DNA of 64,000 bases from Branchinecta lynchi. Taxonomy: Eukaryota; Arthropoda; Branchiopoda; Anostraca; Branchinectidae. Where the stretch lies: positions 17,804,055-17,868,054 of the forward strand of contig JAKZAP010000015.1 in NCBI GenBank assembly GCA_023053575.1, read 5' to 3'. The first letter of the stretch is position 1, and the number at the start of each line of letters is the position of its first letter. The position numbers were made by a program, and so were the translations under genes. Shown piece after piece: positions 28,160 to 39,301 of the stretch. The notes below the pieces were generated by a model that saw nothing but the letters and a program-made list of their open reading frames with translations, was not told the DNA's origin and did no database searches.

Positions 28160-28595
28160 TTGAGGTCAAGCTGACTTTAAAACATATATCCAAATAAAGC
28201 ATAAACGGATATATCAGCTACGATGCTTTGGGAATTCTATTTTGGCCCTTCTTGGCAAGGGCCCTCGTCAGTCTGTCAATCTCCAGGGTCAACGTCCGGG
28301 AAGGAAAAAACCTGCAATAAATAAACGAAGCTTGTACCGACTATAAATATCTTATTTGGGGAAATTACTTTTAAATACCATAGCAGGGAAAAAATTAGTT
28401 CTGAGATTTAAGTTTTGACACTACCTTTGTTTTTGCTGCACGATTGAGGCGAAGACATGCATGAAAGTTTTTTTTGCTGTAATTTGGTCAACTTCGGTTT
28501 TGTTGTTAAGAAGGGACTGAGGTTTAAATTTTCTTCCATTAATAACCCCGCTCCACGTTTCCGGTAGGAAGTACTCCCCTGTATCTCGGCTCATG
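28160..28595. repeat. Dispersed repeat (ATATTTCGGCCCTTCTTGG), copy 2
   Basis: It is colinear with 11815-12310, including GAAGCTT.TACCGACTATAAATATC and TTTTTGCTGCACGATTG. 31640-31895 is the same sequence inverted. It begins with a diverged CAAGCTGACT terminus and is noncoding. Confidence 0.7.
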
Positions 28596-28609
28596 TCTGC
28601 TGGGTTTTT

Positions 28610-29690
28610 GGGATCCCAAAACGTAAGTGGCAGGATACCTATGACAAGGCAAAAGTTGTCCGTCTGTGCGCACTATAACTCGCAAAGGGAATCAGATATT
28701 TTGATAAAACTTGGTGTAAGGATTCTTTGGGTCAAGAGTAAGGTCGAGTTCGTAGATGGGCTTTGTAGCCCTATATTTGAGGGTGGGAAGGGAGTTTAAA
28801 TTAAGGGGCAAATGAATTATTTTGGGGTAAGAAGATAGGCTGAACGCGATGCTGAAAACCATTCTTTTGCCGGATAAGTAATTAGCCCAAAATCCGGCCA
28901 AAACTGGAAAGTCTGTTAAAAGTAAAAGTTTTCTTTTAAGTTGATTACATGTCCTATTTAGGGGTAGGAAGACATGCTAAACACGATGGTGAAACCTTTT
29001 GGCCAAAACCTGAACGTTTGTTAAAATTAAATGTTTTATTTGAAGTTGATTGGATGTTCGATTTAGGGGTAAGAAGACATGCTGAACACTTATGTGAAAA
29101 GTATTTTCTACCCTGACAACTCGTTCGCCCGGTATCAGGCCAAAACCGGAAAATTTGTTAAAAGCAAAAGTTTTATTTGAAGTTGACAGATTTAGGGGTA
29201 AGAAGAGACGCTGAATCCCTATATGACAATCTTTTTTTTTATCGGGACATATAGTTCGTTCGGAATCCGATTGAAACCCGATTTTTTTTTTTTTTTTTCA
29301 GTTAAAGTTTTACTTGAAGTTGATAAGATTTTTTTTGTATACGGATAACGAGATACGCTGAGTTCATTTCTGAACTTTTTTTTTCCTATACAAGTATGGT
29401 AGTTCGTTCGTAATTCGGCCTCTGCAAGTCGTTTTCCGAGAGTTCTCTCTGTCCTTCCTACGTAAGGGTTTTCCGCGGTCACAGGGTATTGAATGAATGA
29501 CTCTTAGGTACTGATTTAGGACTTCGTCTTTTCCGGAGTGTAGGTTCGACATCAAAGTATTTTGGGTTCTGTGAAAGATTTGAATGTTGTACTTTTTCAA
29601 GCTTTCGGACAATTTTTCTAGTCACTCCACGGACGTACGAAAGGTAAACGAGGGCATTTTTTGTCCTCTCCCTCGCCATTACTGGGGGAA
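28610..29690 (-). mobile_element. Penelope-like element 3' end with GIY-YIG remnant, copy 2
   Basis: The minus strand carries ALVYLSYVRGVTRKIVRKLE (29600-29660), the segment that precedes the endonuclease in Penelope-like proteins, and NPYVGRTERTLGKRLAE (about 29425-29475), which fits the YIG and Arg elements of the GIY-YIG domain. The frame is broken several times, and the rest of the endonuclease is replaced by subrepeats. The 3' part has about five diverged 140-bp units with TTAGGGGTAAGAAGA and ends at GGGATCCC (28610). It is duplicated at 29963-31160. Confidence 0.72.
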
Positions 29691-29715
29691 CTTACAGTAT
29701 CTTTGATGGCTGAAC

Positions 29716-29820
29716 GTCACACTTTTTCGAGTTAGGGTACTTCCAGATGAGCCAACTTTCCAAAGCAGGGGTAGAGGAAAACATGGACAACTTTCATACC
29801 CTAACTCGAAAAAGTGTGAC
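29716..29820. mobile_element. 105-bp hairpin element with 25-bp perfect arms
   Basis: It begins GTCACACTTTTTCGAGTTAG and the inverse ends at 29820, with both arms identical. It lies between the two Penelope-like copies. It could be a very short MITE or the end of a larger repeat, since 'GGGTACTTCCAGATGAGC' inside it matches the repeat at 32790. Confidence 0.7.
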
Positions 29821-29962
29821 AATAAAGCAAAATAGTTGAGACATATAATTATCAAGTGTCAATTAATAACAAGACCAAAGGTTTCGATGGGACTCGTGCA
29901 CGACTGGCCGAGTTCCAGCAGGGAGGTTGTCTATCATTAGCGGTGCTAGTGTGGCTGCTATT

Positions 29963-31160
29963 CAACGTAAGTGGCGGGATACCTATGACATCGCAAAAGT
30001 TGTCCGTCTGTGCGCACTATAACTCGCAAAGGGAATCATATATTTTGATGAAACTTGGTGTGGGGATTCTTTGGGTCAAGAGTAAGGTCGTGCTCGTAGA
30101 TGGGCTTTGTAGCCCTATATTTGAGGGTGGGAACGGAATTTAAATTAAGGGGCAAATGAATTATTTTGGGGTAAGAAGATATGCTGGACGCGATGGTGAA
30201 AACCTTTTTTTTGCCGGACAAGTAGTTAGCCCAGAATCCGGCCAAAACCAGAAAGTCTGTTAAAAGTAAAAGTTTTCATTTAAGTTGATTATATGTCCTA
30301 TTTAGGGGTAGGAAGACATGCTAAACACGAGGGTGAAAACCATTTTTTTTCGCCGGGCAAGTAGTTCGCCCGTAATTCGGCCAAAACCTGAAAGTTTGTT
30401 AAAAGTAAAAGTTTTATTTGAAGTTGATTGGATGTTCGATTTAGGGGTAAGAAGACATGCTGAATACTTATGTGAAAAGTATTTTGTACCCTGACAACTT
30501 GTTCGCCCTGTATCAGGCGAAAACCGGAAAACCTACTTGTCTGAATCAAATATTCAATTTTTGGCATCCCACCGGAACCTTTGGTCTTGTTCTTTATCTC
30601 AACGGCTTTTCGAATAGTTTGACGGAGTCCGGTGCACGTTGCAAGAATTTGGGCTTTTTCAAAATATACTGAATGGGATGGGTTTTCGAAAATATGTTCT
30701 GCAAGTGCAGATTTGAAAGTATAGTTATGACGGTGTCCGTTGGAGAAGGTGTGATCAGTTTCTTCCTCGTGCTCTGCAAGTTGTTTTCCGAGAGTTCTCT
30801 CTGTCCTTCCTACGTAAGGGTTTTCCGCGGCCACAGGGTATTGAATGAATGACTCTTAGGTACTGATTTAGGACTTCGTCTTTTCCGGAGTGTAGGTTAG
30901 ACAGCAAAGTATTTTCGGTTCTGTGAAAGATTTGAATGTTGTACTTTTTCAAGCTTTCGGACAATTTTTCTAGTCACTCCAGGGACGTACGGAAGGTAAA
31001 CGAGGGCATTTTTTTGTCCTCTCCCTCGCCATTACTGGGGGAACTTACAGTATGTTTGGTGGCTGAATGCAGCTTCAGTCTTCTTCTGATGATCTGTTCA
31101 ACTAGTTGGGCGTGGTATTTGTTTCCAAACAGGACATCCCCAATGTGGCAAAATTGTCAT
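29963..31160 (-). mobile_element. Penelope-like element 3' end with GIY-YIG endonuclease, copy 3
   Basis: The best-preserved copy. On the minus strand, VRGVTRKIVRKLEK-like coding (about 30960-31000) is followed by a frameshift. The 30298-30834 ORF then has NPYVGRTERTLGKQLAEHEE, a spacer, ALAEHIFENPSH and IRKAVEIKNKTKG. This is the order YIG, Arg, then SA.AEH, then R..EAI.I seen in Penelope-like GIY-YIG domains. The endonuclease cuts target DNA for retrotransposition in this class. The reverse transcriptase domain is absent (5' truncation or decay). Downstream 140-bp subrepeats follow. The terminal GGGATCCC is missing; it starts at CGTAAGTGGCGGGATACC. Confidence 0.78.
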
Positions 31161-31429
31161 CTAGGAGAGCTTCGTCGCAAATTCTGATGGTCAAATCTTG
31201 ACTAGAGACTAGATGACCGAGCCATCAAAATTTGCGACAAAGCTCTCCTAGATGACTAGTCGTGACCGAGCCATCAAAACTTGGGAAGAAGCTCTCTTAG
31301 ATGTCGAATTTTGCCACATTCGGGACGTCCTGTCATCACCCCAATCGTACAACAAAACCAGCAGTCTCTAAATCTCAGCACTAATCTTTCCGTACCGTTA
31401 TATTCAAAAGTAATAGATGCAGGCGAGTA

Positions 31430-31597
31430 CACTGTAAAAAAAAATCTTACACATTTGCTACTGGGATTAATGTTGTCTCTACTGAGATAAGATTATCTCT
31501 AATTCGTATTAATCTTATCCCAGTAGAGATGAGGTTAATACCAGTAGCAAATACTGCCTTTAACTTTAATCCTTAATCGGAGAAACTTTTTACAGTG
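31430..31597. mobile_element. 168-bp MITE with CACTGTAAAAA termini and TA duplication
   Basis: The ends are CACTGTAAAAA and TTTTTACAGTG with TA immediately outside both (31428-31429 and 31598-31599). The middle is an inverted repeat containing GATAAGATTA. TA duplication fits a Tc1/mariner-like origin. Confidence 0.85.
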
Positions 31598-31619
31598 TAT
31601 TCCCTACCAGAAACGAGGA

Positions 31620-31895
31620 ACGAGGCTATTATTGGGAGTCAGTCCCTTATTAATGACAAAGCAGAAATTGACCACAATACAGAAAAAAACCTTTCCTGTC
31701 ATCGCCACAACCGTGCAACCAAAACAGCGGCCCTGTCAAAAATTAAATCTCATGACTAGTTTTTCCCTACGATGGTATTTAAAAGTAATTTCCCCGAATA
31801 AGATATTTTTAGTCGATAGAAGCTTCAGTTATTTATTGCAAGTTTTTTCTTTCCCCGACGTTGACCCTAAACATTGACAGCCTGACGATGACGCT
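31620..31895. repeat. Dispersed repeat (ATATTTCGGCCCTTCTTGG), inverted copy 3
   Basis: The reverse complement of the 28190-28595 type, ending in GTTGACCCTAAACATTGACAG/CCTGACGA. It abuts the first GTCAGTT array. Confidence 0.65.
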
Positions 31896-31905
31896 TGGGG
31901 GTCCC

Positions 31906-32392
31906 GTCAGTACCGCAACACGTCAGTTGACATAAACGTCAGTTCGCCACAGAATTCCGTCAGTACGCCAACATTTTCCGTCAGTTCGCCTACACGTCAG
32001 TTGACCCCCAAAAATCCGTCAGTTGATCAACACGTCACTTCATCAACACGTCAGTTGACCAACGCGTCAGTTGGCCAACACGTCAGTTGCCCTACACGTC
32101 AGTTGACCAAACGTCAGTTCGCCTACTGTCAGTTGACATAAACGTCAGTAGACCTACACGTCAGTTCACCTAATCCTGAAATCCGACAGTTCAGCTACAC
32201 GTCAGTTCGACTACCGTCAGTTCTCCTACCGTCACTTCACATAAGCGTCAGTTGGTTATACGTCAGTTGACATAAACGTCAGTTGGCATAAACGTCAGTT
32301 GGCATAAACGTCAGTTGGTATAAACGTCAGTTGGCATAAACGTCAGTTGGTATAAACGTCAGTTGGCATAAACGTCAGTTCACAAACATTTT
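31906..32392. repeat. GTCAGTT minisatellite array, left arm
   Basis: About 26 exact GTCAGT(T) cores plus a few variants, spaced 15-24 bp. Units are diverged at the outer (left) side and nearly identical at the inner end (GTTGGCATAAAC repeated from about 32270). Confidence 0.92.
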
Positions 32393-32727
32393 CCGAAAGT
32401 TTGCTCACATGTTGTTGTCGACGGGATAGTTACGGAAGCTCGCCCAGGGGATTCATAAGAGAAGCCGACAATTCACTTTTAATGAGGGCAAAAATTAAGT
32501 CAGGAGCCTCTCGTCAATTCTGACAGTTTTGGTTCACGTTACAAAAGAAAGAATACGGTTGGTAGACACCAAGGAAAACTCTCATTGTAACTGATAGCTT
32601 CGCTAAGCTGGGGTCAGGGAGGCGAATAAGGACAGTCGGTTCTGATAAATGTATTTTGAAGAGAGCTAGCTTACAACTTCAAGATATAAATACTAATTGC
32701 TGGGCAACTAAAACACAATTAGATTTT

Positions 32728-33822
32728 TAAGGCACTTGCAGCTCCGCCATATACCGATCACTTTTTGGTCGGTCGGTCCACTGTTCTCGAGTAGGGTACT
32801 TCCAGAAGTTCTAGGACGATGAAACTTGGCAAGCATATTAGGGACCCGACCAAACTAGCTTGGAAATAGTCACTTGACCGATCCCACCATCGTGGGGGGA
32901 GGGGGAGGTGGCGGAATCCAGAAAACAGGGGCATGCATGACTTTCGAAGAGGTGATCGGATCTTAATGAAACTTGATATATGGAAAGACCTTGTGTCTCA
33001 GATATCTCATATCAAGTCCGGACCGGATCCGATGAATCGGGGGGGGGGAGTTAGAGGGGGGAACTGGAAATCGTGTGAAACTCTTAGAGTGGAGCGATCC
33101 GGAAGAAACTTAGTGGCAAGAACAAGAACAAGCTCTAGATAAACAACTGACAGAACTGGATCGGATTCGGACACTATGGGGGGAGCTGGAGGGGGGTTCC
33201 GGAATTCCGGTGATCCGTAGTTAATGCACTCCCCCATCCGACAGTCGTGGGAGAGGGGGAGACGGCGGAATCCGGGAATTAGTGGCATGCATAACTTTCG
33301 AACGGGTTATCGGATCTTAATGAAACTTGATATCTTGAAAGATCCCATGTCTCAGATGTCCCGTTTCAAGTCCGGACCAGATCCGATCAACTGGGAGGGG
33401 GGGGGGGGTCGGAGGGTAGATCCGGAAATCTTGTGACGCGCATAGAGTGGAGCGATCACGATGAAACTTGGTGGGAAGTACAGGCACAAGTCCTAGGTAC
33501 GTTACTGACAGAATCGCACCGGATTCGAGGGGGAAGGGGGGGGGTGTCCGGAATTCCGGTGATCGTGAGTTAAGGTACTTCCAGTTGTGCTAGGACCATA
33601 ATACTTCGCTGGAGTATTAGAAACTTGACAAAAACACTTTTAAGCAAAATTTACTTTTTCACGATCGCCATGTACATGATCCTTTTTGCCTCAAGGGTTT
33701 TTCTTAGAAATTAATTTTCAGCACCCTTATAGTGCGAATCTTAACCAAAAAGTGGAAACAATACTTCTGACCATCACTTTCATCTGACTCAGTCTTGCAA
33801 GTGCTATTTGAGCTTCCAGCTC
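32728..33822. repeat. G-rich repeat family (GATGAAACTTGG subrepeats), copy 1
   Basis: It begins GGCACTTGCAGCTCC and ends AAGTGCTATTTGAGCTTCCAGCTCTTAC. In between are diverged subrepeats containing CGATGAAACTTGG, GTCCGGACCGGATCCGAT and long G-runs. The larger relative is 59621-62598. Noncoding; its ORFs are by-products of the repeats. Confidence 0.75.
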
Positions 33823-33830
33823 TTACTTTT

Positions 33831-35230
33831 GGGATCCCAAAACGTAAGTGGAGGGATACCTATGACATCACAAAAGTTGTCCGTCTGTCTGTCTGTCCGT
33901 CTGTAAGCACGATAACTCTCGAAGGGAATGAGATATTTTGATGAAACTTGGTGTGAGGATTCGTCGGGTCGTCGGACAAGTCAAGTTCGAAGATGGGCTT
34001 TGTAGCCCTACCTTTGGGGGCGGGGGAGGGGGTTCAAATTAAGGGGCAAACAAAATATTTTGAAACAGTAATGTGATAGTCGATTATGGGGTAAGAAGAC
34101 ATGCTGAACACGATGGTGAAAATCATTTTGGTATCGAACAAGTAGTTCGCCCGGAATCCGGCCCAAAGTACAGGTCGATTTCGAAGATGGGGTCTGTAGC
34201 CCTATATTTAGGGGTCGGGAGGGGGTCAAATTAAGGGACGAAAAAATATTTTAGAATCTAATAAGATAATCGATTCAGAGATAAGGAGACATGCTGAATC
34301 CGAATATGAAAATTATTTTCTCGCCGGACAAGTAGTTCACCGTGAATCCGGCAAAAACAGGAACATTTCTGAAAAAGAAATGTTTAATCTGAAGTAGATT
34401 AGAGGTTCAATTTAGGGGTAAGAAGACACACTGAACACGTATTAAACAATTTTTTTTTCGCCGGACAAGTAGTTCGCCTGGGATCCGGCCCAAACGGGAA
34501 AATTTGTATAACGTAAAAGTTGTATTTGAGCTTGATTAGATGTTCGATTCAGGCGTAAGAAGACATGCTGCATCTGCATATGGCAATTATTTTCTACCCG
34601 GACATATAGTTCACCCTGAATCCGGCTGAAAAAGTAAAGTTTTGAAAAAGTAAACGTTTTATCTGAAGTTGATTAGAGGGTGGGTGTAGTGGTAAGGAGG
34701 CATGCTGAACCTATGTGTCAATATTCCACGACGGACAAATAGTTCGGGCTCCGGCCAAAACCTGAAGATTCGTTGAAAGTTAAAGTTTTATCTGTAGTGT
34801 ATTGTAAGGTAGTATATAGTACATAACGGACAAAAAAGCTCGCCAAGAACCAGGCAGAAACCGGAAAATATATGAGCAGCAAGGCAGCTGGAAGTTTTGA
34901 TCAATTTCGTCAAAGTATATACGACTTATAGGAGTAAACACGCACGCTGAATCCATGTCGGAACTTAGTTTTCTCAAATGATTAGCCATTGACCTTAATC
35001 TGTTTCTAAATTCCAGTTAAAATTGGTTGGCGAAGACCGGATATTTATCTACAAGATCCAACTGTCTGGATCAGATATGAAATTTGTGGGATCCCGTCGA
35101 AACCTTTGGTCTTGTTTGAAGACAATAGAGGAAGCACTGGCCAAGAGCCAAGAGAAAAGTGTTCGTCCCTCACTGTTTCCGGTACCCTTTCGGAAAAGAT
35201 TGAGAATCACTGGCACATTTTGGTCCTTCA
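33831..35230 (-). mobile_element. Penelope-like element 3' end, copy 4
   Basis: It starts at GGGATCCCAAAACGTAAGTGG, continues through the CTGTCCGTCTGT and GATATTTTGATGAAACTTGG block and about six 140-bp subrepeats, to a segment at 35085-35110 (GGGATCCCGTCG.AACCTTTGGTCTTGTTT). That segment matches the KNKTKG-coding part at 30565-30590. No endonuclease is readable. Confidence 0.6.
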
Positions 35231-35507
35231 CCTTGCGATGGTTGTTAAGCCCTTATTTGTGTTTAATTATACGTTCACCTCATATTTTTCAGTTTCCGTT
35301 TGACTAGCACCGTCTGCCGCATCTGATTGCAAGCTCCCGGTGATTCTTAACTAATTTTACCCTCATCAATATGCACAAATGTCGGCTTCTTTTTATTAAT
35401 CCCCTGGGTTTTATTCCCTCTGCTTAATTGCTTTCGGTGACTCAGTCGACTTCGAGCTAATAGGCGGGTCTGAATCTCTGGGGGTGGTGACGGATTTTGT
35501 AGGCGAA

Positions 35508-35935
35508 GTGACGTTTATGTCAACTGACGTGTATGTCAACTGACTTTTATGTCAACTGACGTTTATGTCAACTGACGTTTATGTCAACTGACGTTTATGT
35601 CAACTGACGTTTATGTCAACTGACGTTTATGTCAACTGACGTTTATGTCAACTGACGTTTATGTCAACTGACGTTTATGTCAACTGACGGTAAGTGAACT
35701 GACGTGTAGAGGAACTGACGTGTAGCTGAACTGACGTGTTGACGAACTGACGGATTTCTAAAATAGGTGAACTGACGGTGACGAAACTGACGTTTATGTC
35801 AACTGACGTTTTTGTCAACTGACGGTAGGCGAACTGACGTGTAGTGCAACTGACGTTTAGGTGAACTGACGTGTAGGCGAACTGACGTGTAGTGGAACTG
35901 ACGTATAGAGGAACTGACGTGTTGACGAACTGTCG
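35508..35935. repeat. GTCAACTGAC minisatellite array, right arm
   Basis: About 25 AACTGAC cores. Eleven units at 35541-35690 are almost identical 16-mers, and outer units carry GTGTAG/GGTGA spacers. It is the inverse of the left array. The unit contains GTCA and TGAC arms, a quasi-palindrome. Confidence 0.92.
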
Positions 35936-37600
35936 GATTTACGCAAGAAAGTCATATGTTTACTTGTTAGGCCTACCACATCGGTCGTAACAGACGATCC
36001 TAGTCTAGCTATTCAGCCGAAAGTTCTTACTTATTAAGGTTATTTTGAAATTGAACTGTATTGGAGTGCAAGACTTTGGTCTTGTCCTTCCTTTGTTTTT
36101 CCTATGCTGCCAGTTTCTGCCCAGTCCCGTAAATGGTAAGGTCCTGGGTCATATTTTCAGGGTCAAACGTCCCCATGGTGGAATGTTTCCTTGGCAGAAA
36201 ACCCCCATGGTGAAATGTCTCCTTTTTAAAATGATAGTGGACAGATGCATAAAGCGTAACGTGTAGAAGGTAGGTAACTGAGGGTGGTATTGGTACCAGG
36301 TTTTACGTTAACATCTTTAACTTTATTTTTGACTTACATTGTACAAGGTATGTCCCGGGTAAATGCGAATGACGAATTATCAGTTATCACTGAAAACTTC
36401 TTAATGACTGATAAATTACGATTGATCGAAAAATAATGAAAGATCCTTAAGCAAGAAAAGGACGAGCTTATGTTACCCTATCTCCAGCAATACAGATTCG
36501 ACTGACGTTCTTTGAGATTTCGCTCTGAATCTGCACTTGTGCAATTAAATTCTAGGAGTACTGTAGATTATATTCACTTCGCTATGGATCACTTCGCACA
36601 TGCTTTCACTACTTCATCAACTGTCAATTCGTTCTCGATCAGTCGACTTAATGCTGTTTCAAAATCAGCTGACCGCATGGAAAGCAACAAACGCAGTACT
36701 TTAGGCCCAAGGCCTTTCTTCAATTCTCGAATTCCGCCCTCGTGAATTGATAGTTTGGCCCAGTAGGTTTTCTCAGTTTCTCAATGGTCACGCGGTTCGC
36801 TTAATTTCTGACACTTTCATCCGCCCTCAGATGTACCATCTCGTACTTCATTTTACTTGTATGCTCGCATTTGAGGAACGAAGTTTAAATCTTGTCTAAT
36901 AGAAGTTTTGGTGTCACAAAGTGACAACGAAGCCCATATCCCTGTTCCATCATGCTCCGACATTTGCCTGACCAGTTCCGTTTCGAGAACATGGCAATCC
37001 AATCTTCCTCTCGTTTCTTCGGTAATTTCGTCAGTCGGATAGTCTGTATGGTATCGCAATACAGGTCCACTACCTTTCGACTCTAAAACCGCTTTTCACC
37101 ACTGTCGTAATAGGGGTATGGATGGTTGGGTGCGTGGACCGTAACGTGTAGGCGACGGGTAACTAAAGATGGTAGTGGTACTATTTTTTATGTCAGCACA
37201 TATATAGTTTTATTTATTACTTACTCTGTAAAAGTAAATCCCAATCCGGCTAAATACGAGTGACGAATGACGTATCAGTAATCACTGAATTCCAAATGAC
37301 TTCTAATCACGAATTTCCTACAAAAGACCCTTAACTAAGGAATGGACGAGCTTGCATCTCCACAGGTGAAGATTCAACTGACGTCGATTCAGATTTACAG
37401 AGACGAAACTGACGTGGATTGAGATTTAGCAAGATGTCAGTGACGTGGACTCGGATGTAGTAGATGCGGCTGACGTGGTTTGAGGTTTAGCTAGATGCAA
37501 ATGGCGTGGATTTCGAGGTAGCTCCGAATTTTCACTTGAATCTCACTTGTGCAGTTCAATTCTAGGAAATACCGGAGGATCATAGTAACTTCCCAATATG
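35936..37600. repeat. Diverged direct duplication
   Basis: 36240-36570 and about 37125-37590 are colinear: GTAACGTGTAG, TAAATGCGAATGACGAAT versus TAAATACGAGTGACGAAT, GGACGAGCTT, and CACTTGTGCA.TT.AATTCTAGGA. The second copy has extra units with GACGTGGATT. No gene was recognised. Confidence 0.6.
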
Positions 37601-38099
37601 CATAGAGTTAGTTAGGCAGTTAACAAAGACCCCTCCCGCAGACAACCCCCCCCCCCTCCCCAGCAAAATGCACGCCCGTACCACCGCCACCCTTCCCCGG
37701 CAAGAACTCCCCCGGTACAGATTCAGATACCAAGCCTCTCCCCAGCCGAAAGACCCCCTGCCCCCGAAGGATTTTTTTTTTTTTTTAACCGTATTAAAAA
37801 CTGCAGTTTTGGAGCGTGAGCACTTAAGGGTTTTTCCTAGACTCGAGTTAAATGTAAACGCCTGATGGCGGCTCTCTGGCTGCTCGCCTTTCTATATACT
37901 TTACATAAGAATATATTTTATTTTATTAACATTGTGTGGTGAGGCATTGTGCGGGGGGGGGGGGGGGGGGGTTACCGGGGTAGGGGTTTTTTTTTTCTAC
38001 GCCCATGGAGCCAAGCTTCCGTTTCTTCAAACCATGTGTCTCGTTTCGAGAGGAAAGCTCCGTTCTAGCAGGAAAGCACATAGGCACCAGTTACAAATT
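37600..38099. other. Low-complexity flank with a poly-G run
   Basis: C-rich 37640-37770 and a G-run at 37952-37971. No gene. Confidence 0.4.
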
Positions 38100-38160
38100 G
38101 TAATATATGCCGAACTCTCAAGGCCTAGTCACTTGTTTAGTATCGGAGAGTAGTCCCCGA
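38100..38160 (-). repeat. Split direct repeat B2 (3' end of the element)
   Basis: 61 bp, matching 38417-38477 with three or four differences. Its outer edge GTAATATATGC at 38100 defines the element terminus. Confidence 0.88.
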
Positions 38161-38345
38161 TTTGGGCCGAGGACTAGAGATGCTGACTAGGTCCCGCAGA
38201 AAATGGACATAGCTCCCCTCTTACATTCTTACATTCAATAATTATTTTATTACAATCAACTTTAGTGATCTTCCTTTCATTCATTATTCTTGTTTTCCTT
38301 CAATCCTTCTTCCGCTATTATTTATTCCTCTCTTTTCCTTCTTTT

Positions 38346-38416
38346 TTTTTCTGCCTGCTCCGCCGATCGCATTAGCCCAGCGACTGAAGCCGAATAGGCC
38401 TCTCGGGTACGGCATA
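38346..38416 (-). repeat. Split direct repeat A2
   Basis: Matches A1 at 45461-45535 (AGCGACTGAAGCC.AATAGGCC then TCTCGGGTACGGCATA) with small indels. It adjoins B1 with no gap, reproducing a circle junction. Confidence 0.88.
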
Positions 38417-38477
38417 GTAATATATGCAGAACTCTCAAGGCCTAGTCAGTTGTTTAGTATCGGAGAGTAGTCCCCGA
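38417..38477 (-). repeat. Split direct repeat B1
   Basis: Directly follows A2 and matches B2. It lies 147 bp beyond the recombinase stop codon. Confidence 0.88.
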
Positions 38478-38624
38478 CCCCAACAAACTCCCTTGAAGCT
38501 CTCTACTCAGCTCCCTTGATCCCCAAACCCAACCCAACAGCAAATTCAGCAAGTGATTGTTTAATCTATCGAGCAAATTATTTCCAGCTACTGGATAAAA
38601 CGCTGGATAACGACAAAACACTGA

Positions 38625-39275
38625 TCACTGAATCACCATAGGTAATGCCGCCGTGTCCTCGAACTGGTGAGGCTGGACGTGTGTGTTCACATCAGTCCAA
38701 ACGGACGATGCGCTTGTTGCCTGGGAAAGCTTTTCGTTAGCGGTGTAACGTTCCAGCATATTTTTGGATTTCCATCCCACGTGCGCTTGTACTCTGTCTC
38801 TTTCCACCCCAGATTCCCCCAGTGTTATCGCCGATCCTGCACGCAGGCTATGGGGTGTTTCACCATCGTACAAATTCAAATTCTTCAACACACTTTTCAA
38901 AGCGAACCGTGCGTCGTCATAGGGCATTGGTTCAGCGCAGATCTTCTTATTTCGGATTTTGGGGAAAAGATACCCTCCTTTCATTGTCAGATTACAAGCT
39001 CTTGCGTGCCGCACGTACTCGAGAAGCGCCAACACAGGACAAATAACATTATCACTGTGCCTGGCCACTGAGAGGACTCCACCACCCGTGTGCTTTAAAG
39101 TTTTCCCCTCTGTTTGTAGGAGGAGCAAACCGCCAGATGGCAACCGTCGAAGGCCGACCGCCGGGATCATTGACAGATCAGAAAACCGAGTGGCTGTGAA
39201 GAACTGAACGATGAATAAAGCTCGGTTTCTATAGATCGTAAATTTCTTTATGCTATCCGTTTCTTTGCGCCCCAT
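38625..39275 (-). pseudogene. Tyrosine recombinase, catalytic domain
   Basis: This enzyme joins the circular DNA intermediate to the target. The 216-codon ORF has the expected catalytic set: Arg30 in TATRFSDL, Lys58 in EGKTLKH, His142 and Arg145 in HSLR, His165 in HVGW, and Tyr177 in ERYT. The N-terminal half of the protein is in another frame (39302-39799), so the gene is split by a frameshift near 39300. The catalytic residues are intact. The subfamily fits the YR of Ngaro-like elements of aquatic animals. Confidence 0.85.
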
Positions 39276-39301
39276 AAGGCGATAATGATCACCAATACAG
39301 T

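Larger units (their letters stand above)
31906..35935. mobile_element. Foldback-like element with inverted tandem-repeat arms
   Basis: Two arrays of the same 16-17-bp unit lie in opposite orientation, 31906-32392 (CGTCAGTTGACATAAA) and 35508-35935 (TTTATGTCAACTGACG). The arms also share non-repetitive landmarks in inverted order: the spacer GAAATCC.TCAGTT (about 32179 and about 35750), and a single-copy stretch at 32447-32505 with CCCAGGGGATT..GAAGCCGACA inverted at about 35352-35412. About 3 kb of noncoding repeats lie between the arms and no transposase is seen. The layout is that of foldback (FB/TU) elements. No target duplication was found. Confidence 0.7.

Noticed and set aside
31906..32392. 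CRISPR-like array (regular short repeats with spacers)
   Set aside because: The repeats are about 8-16 bp with near-identical spacers, there are no cas genes, and the DNA is eukaryotic. It is a minisatellite.
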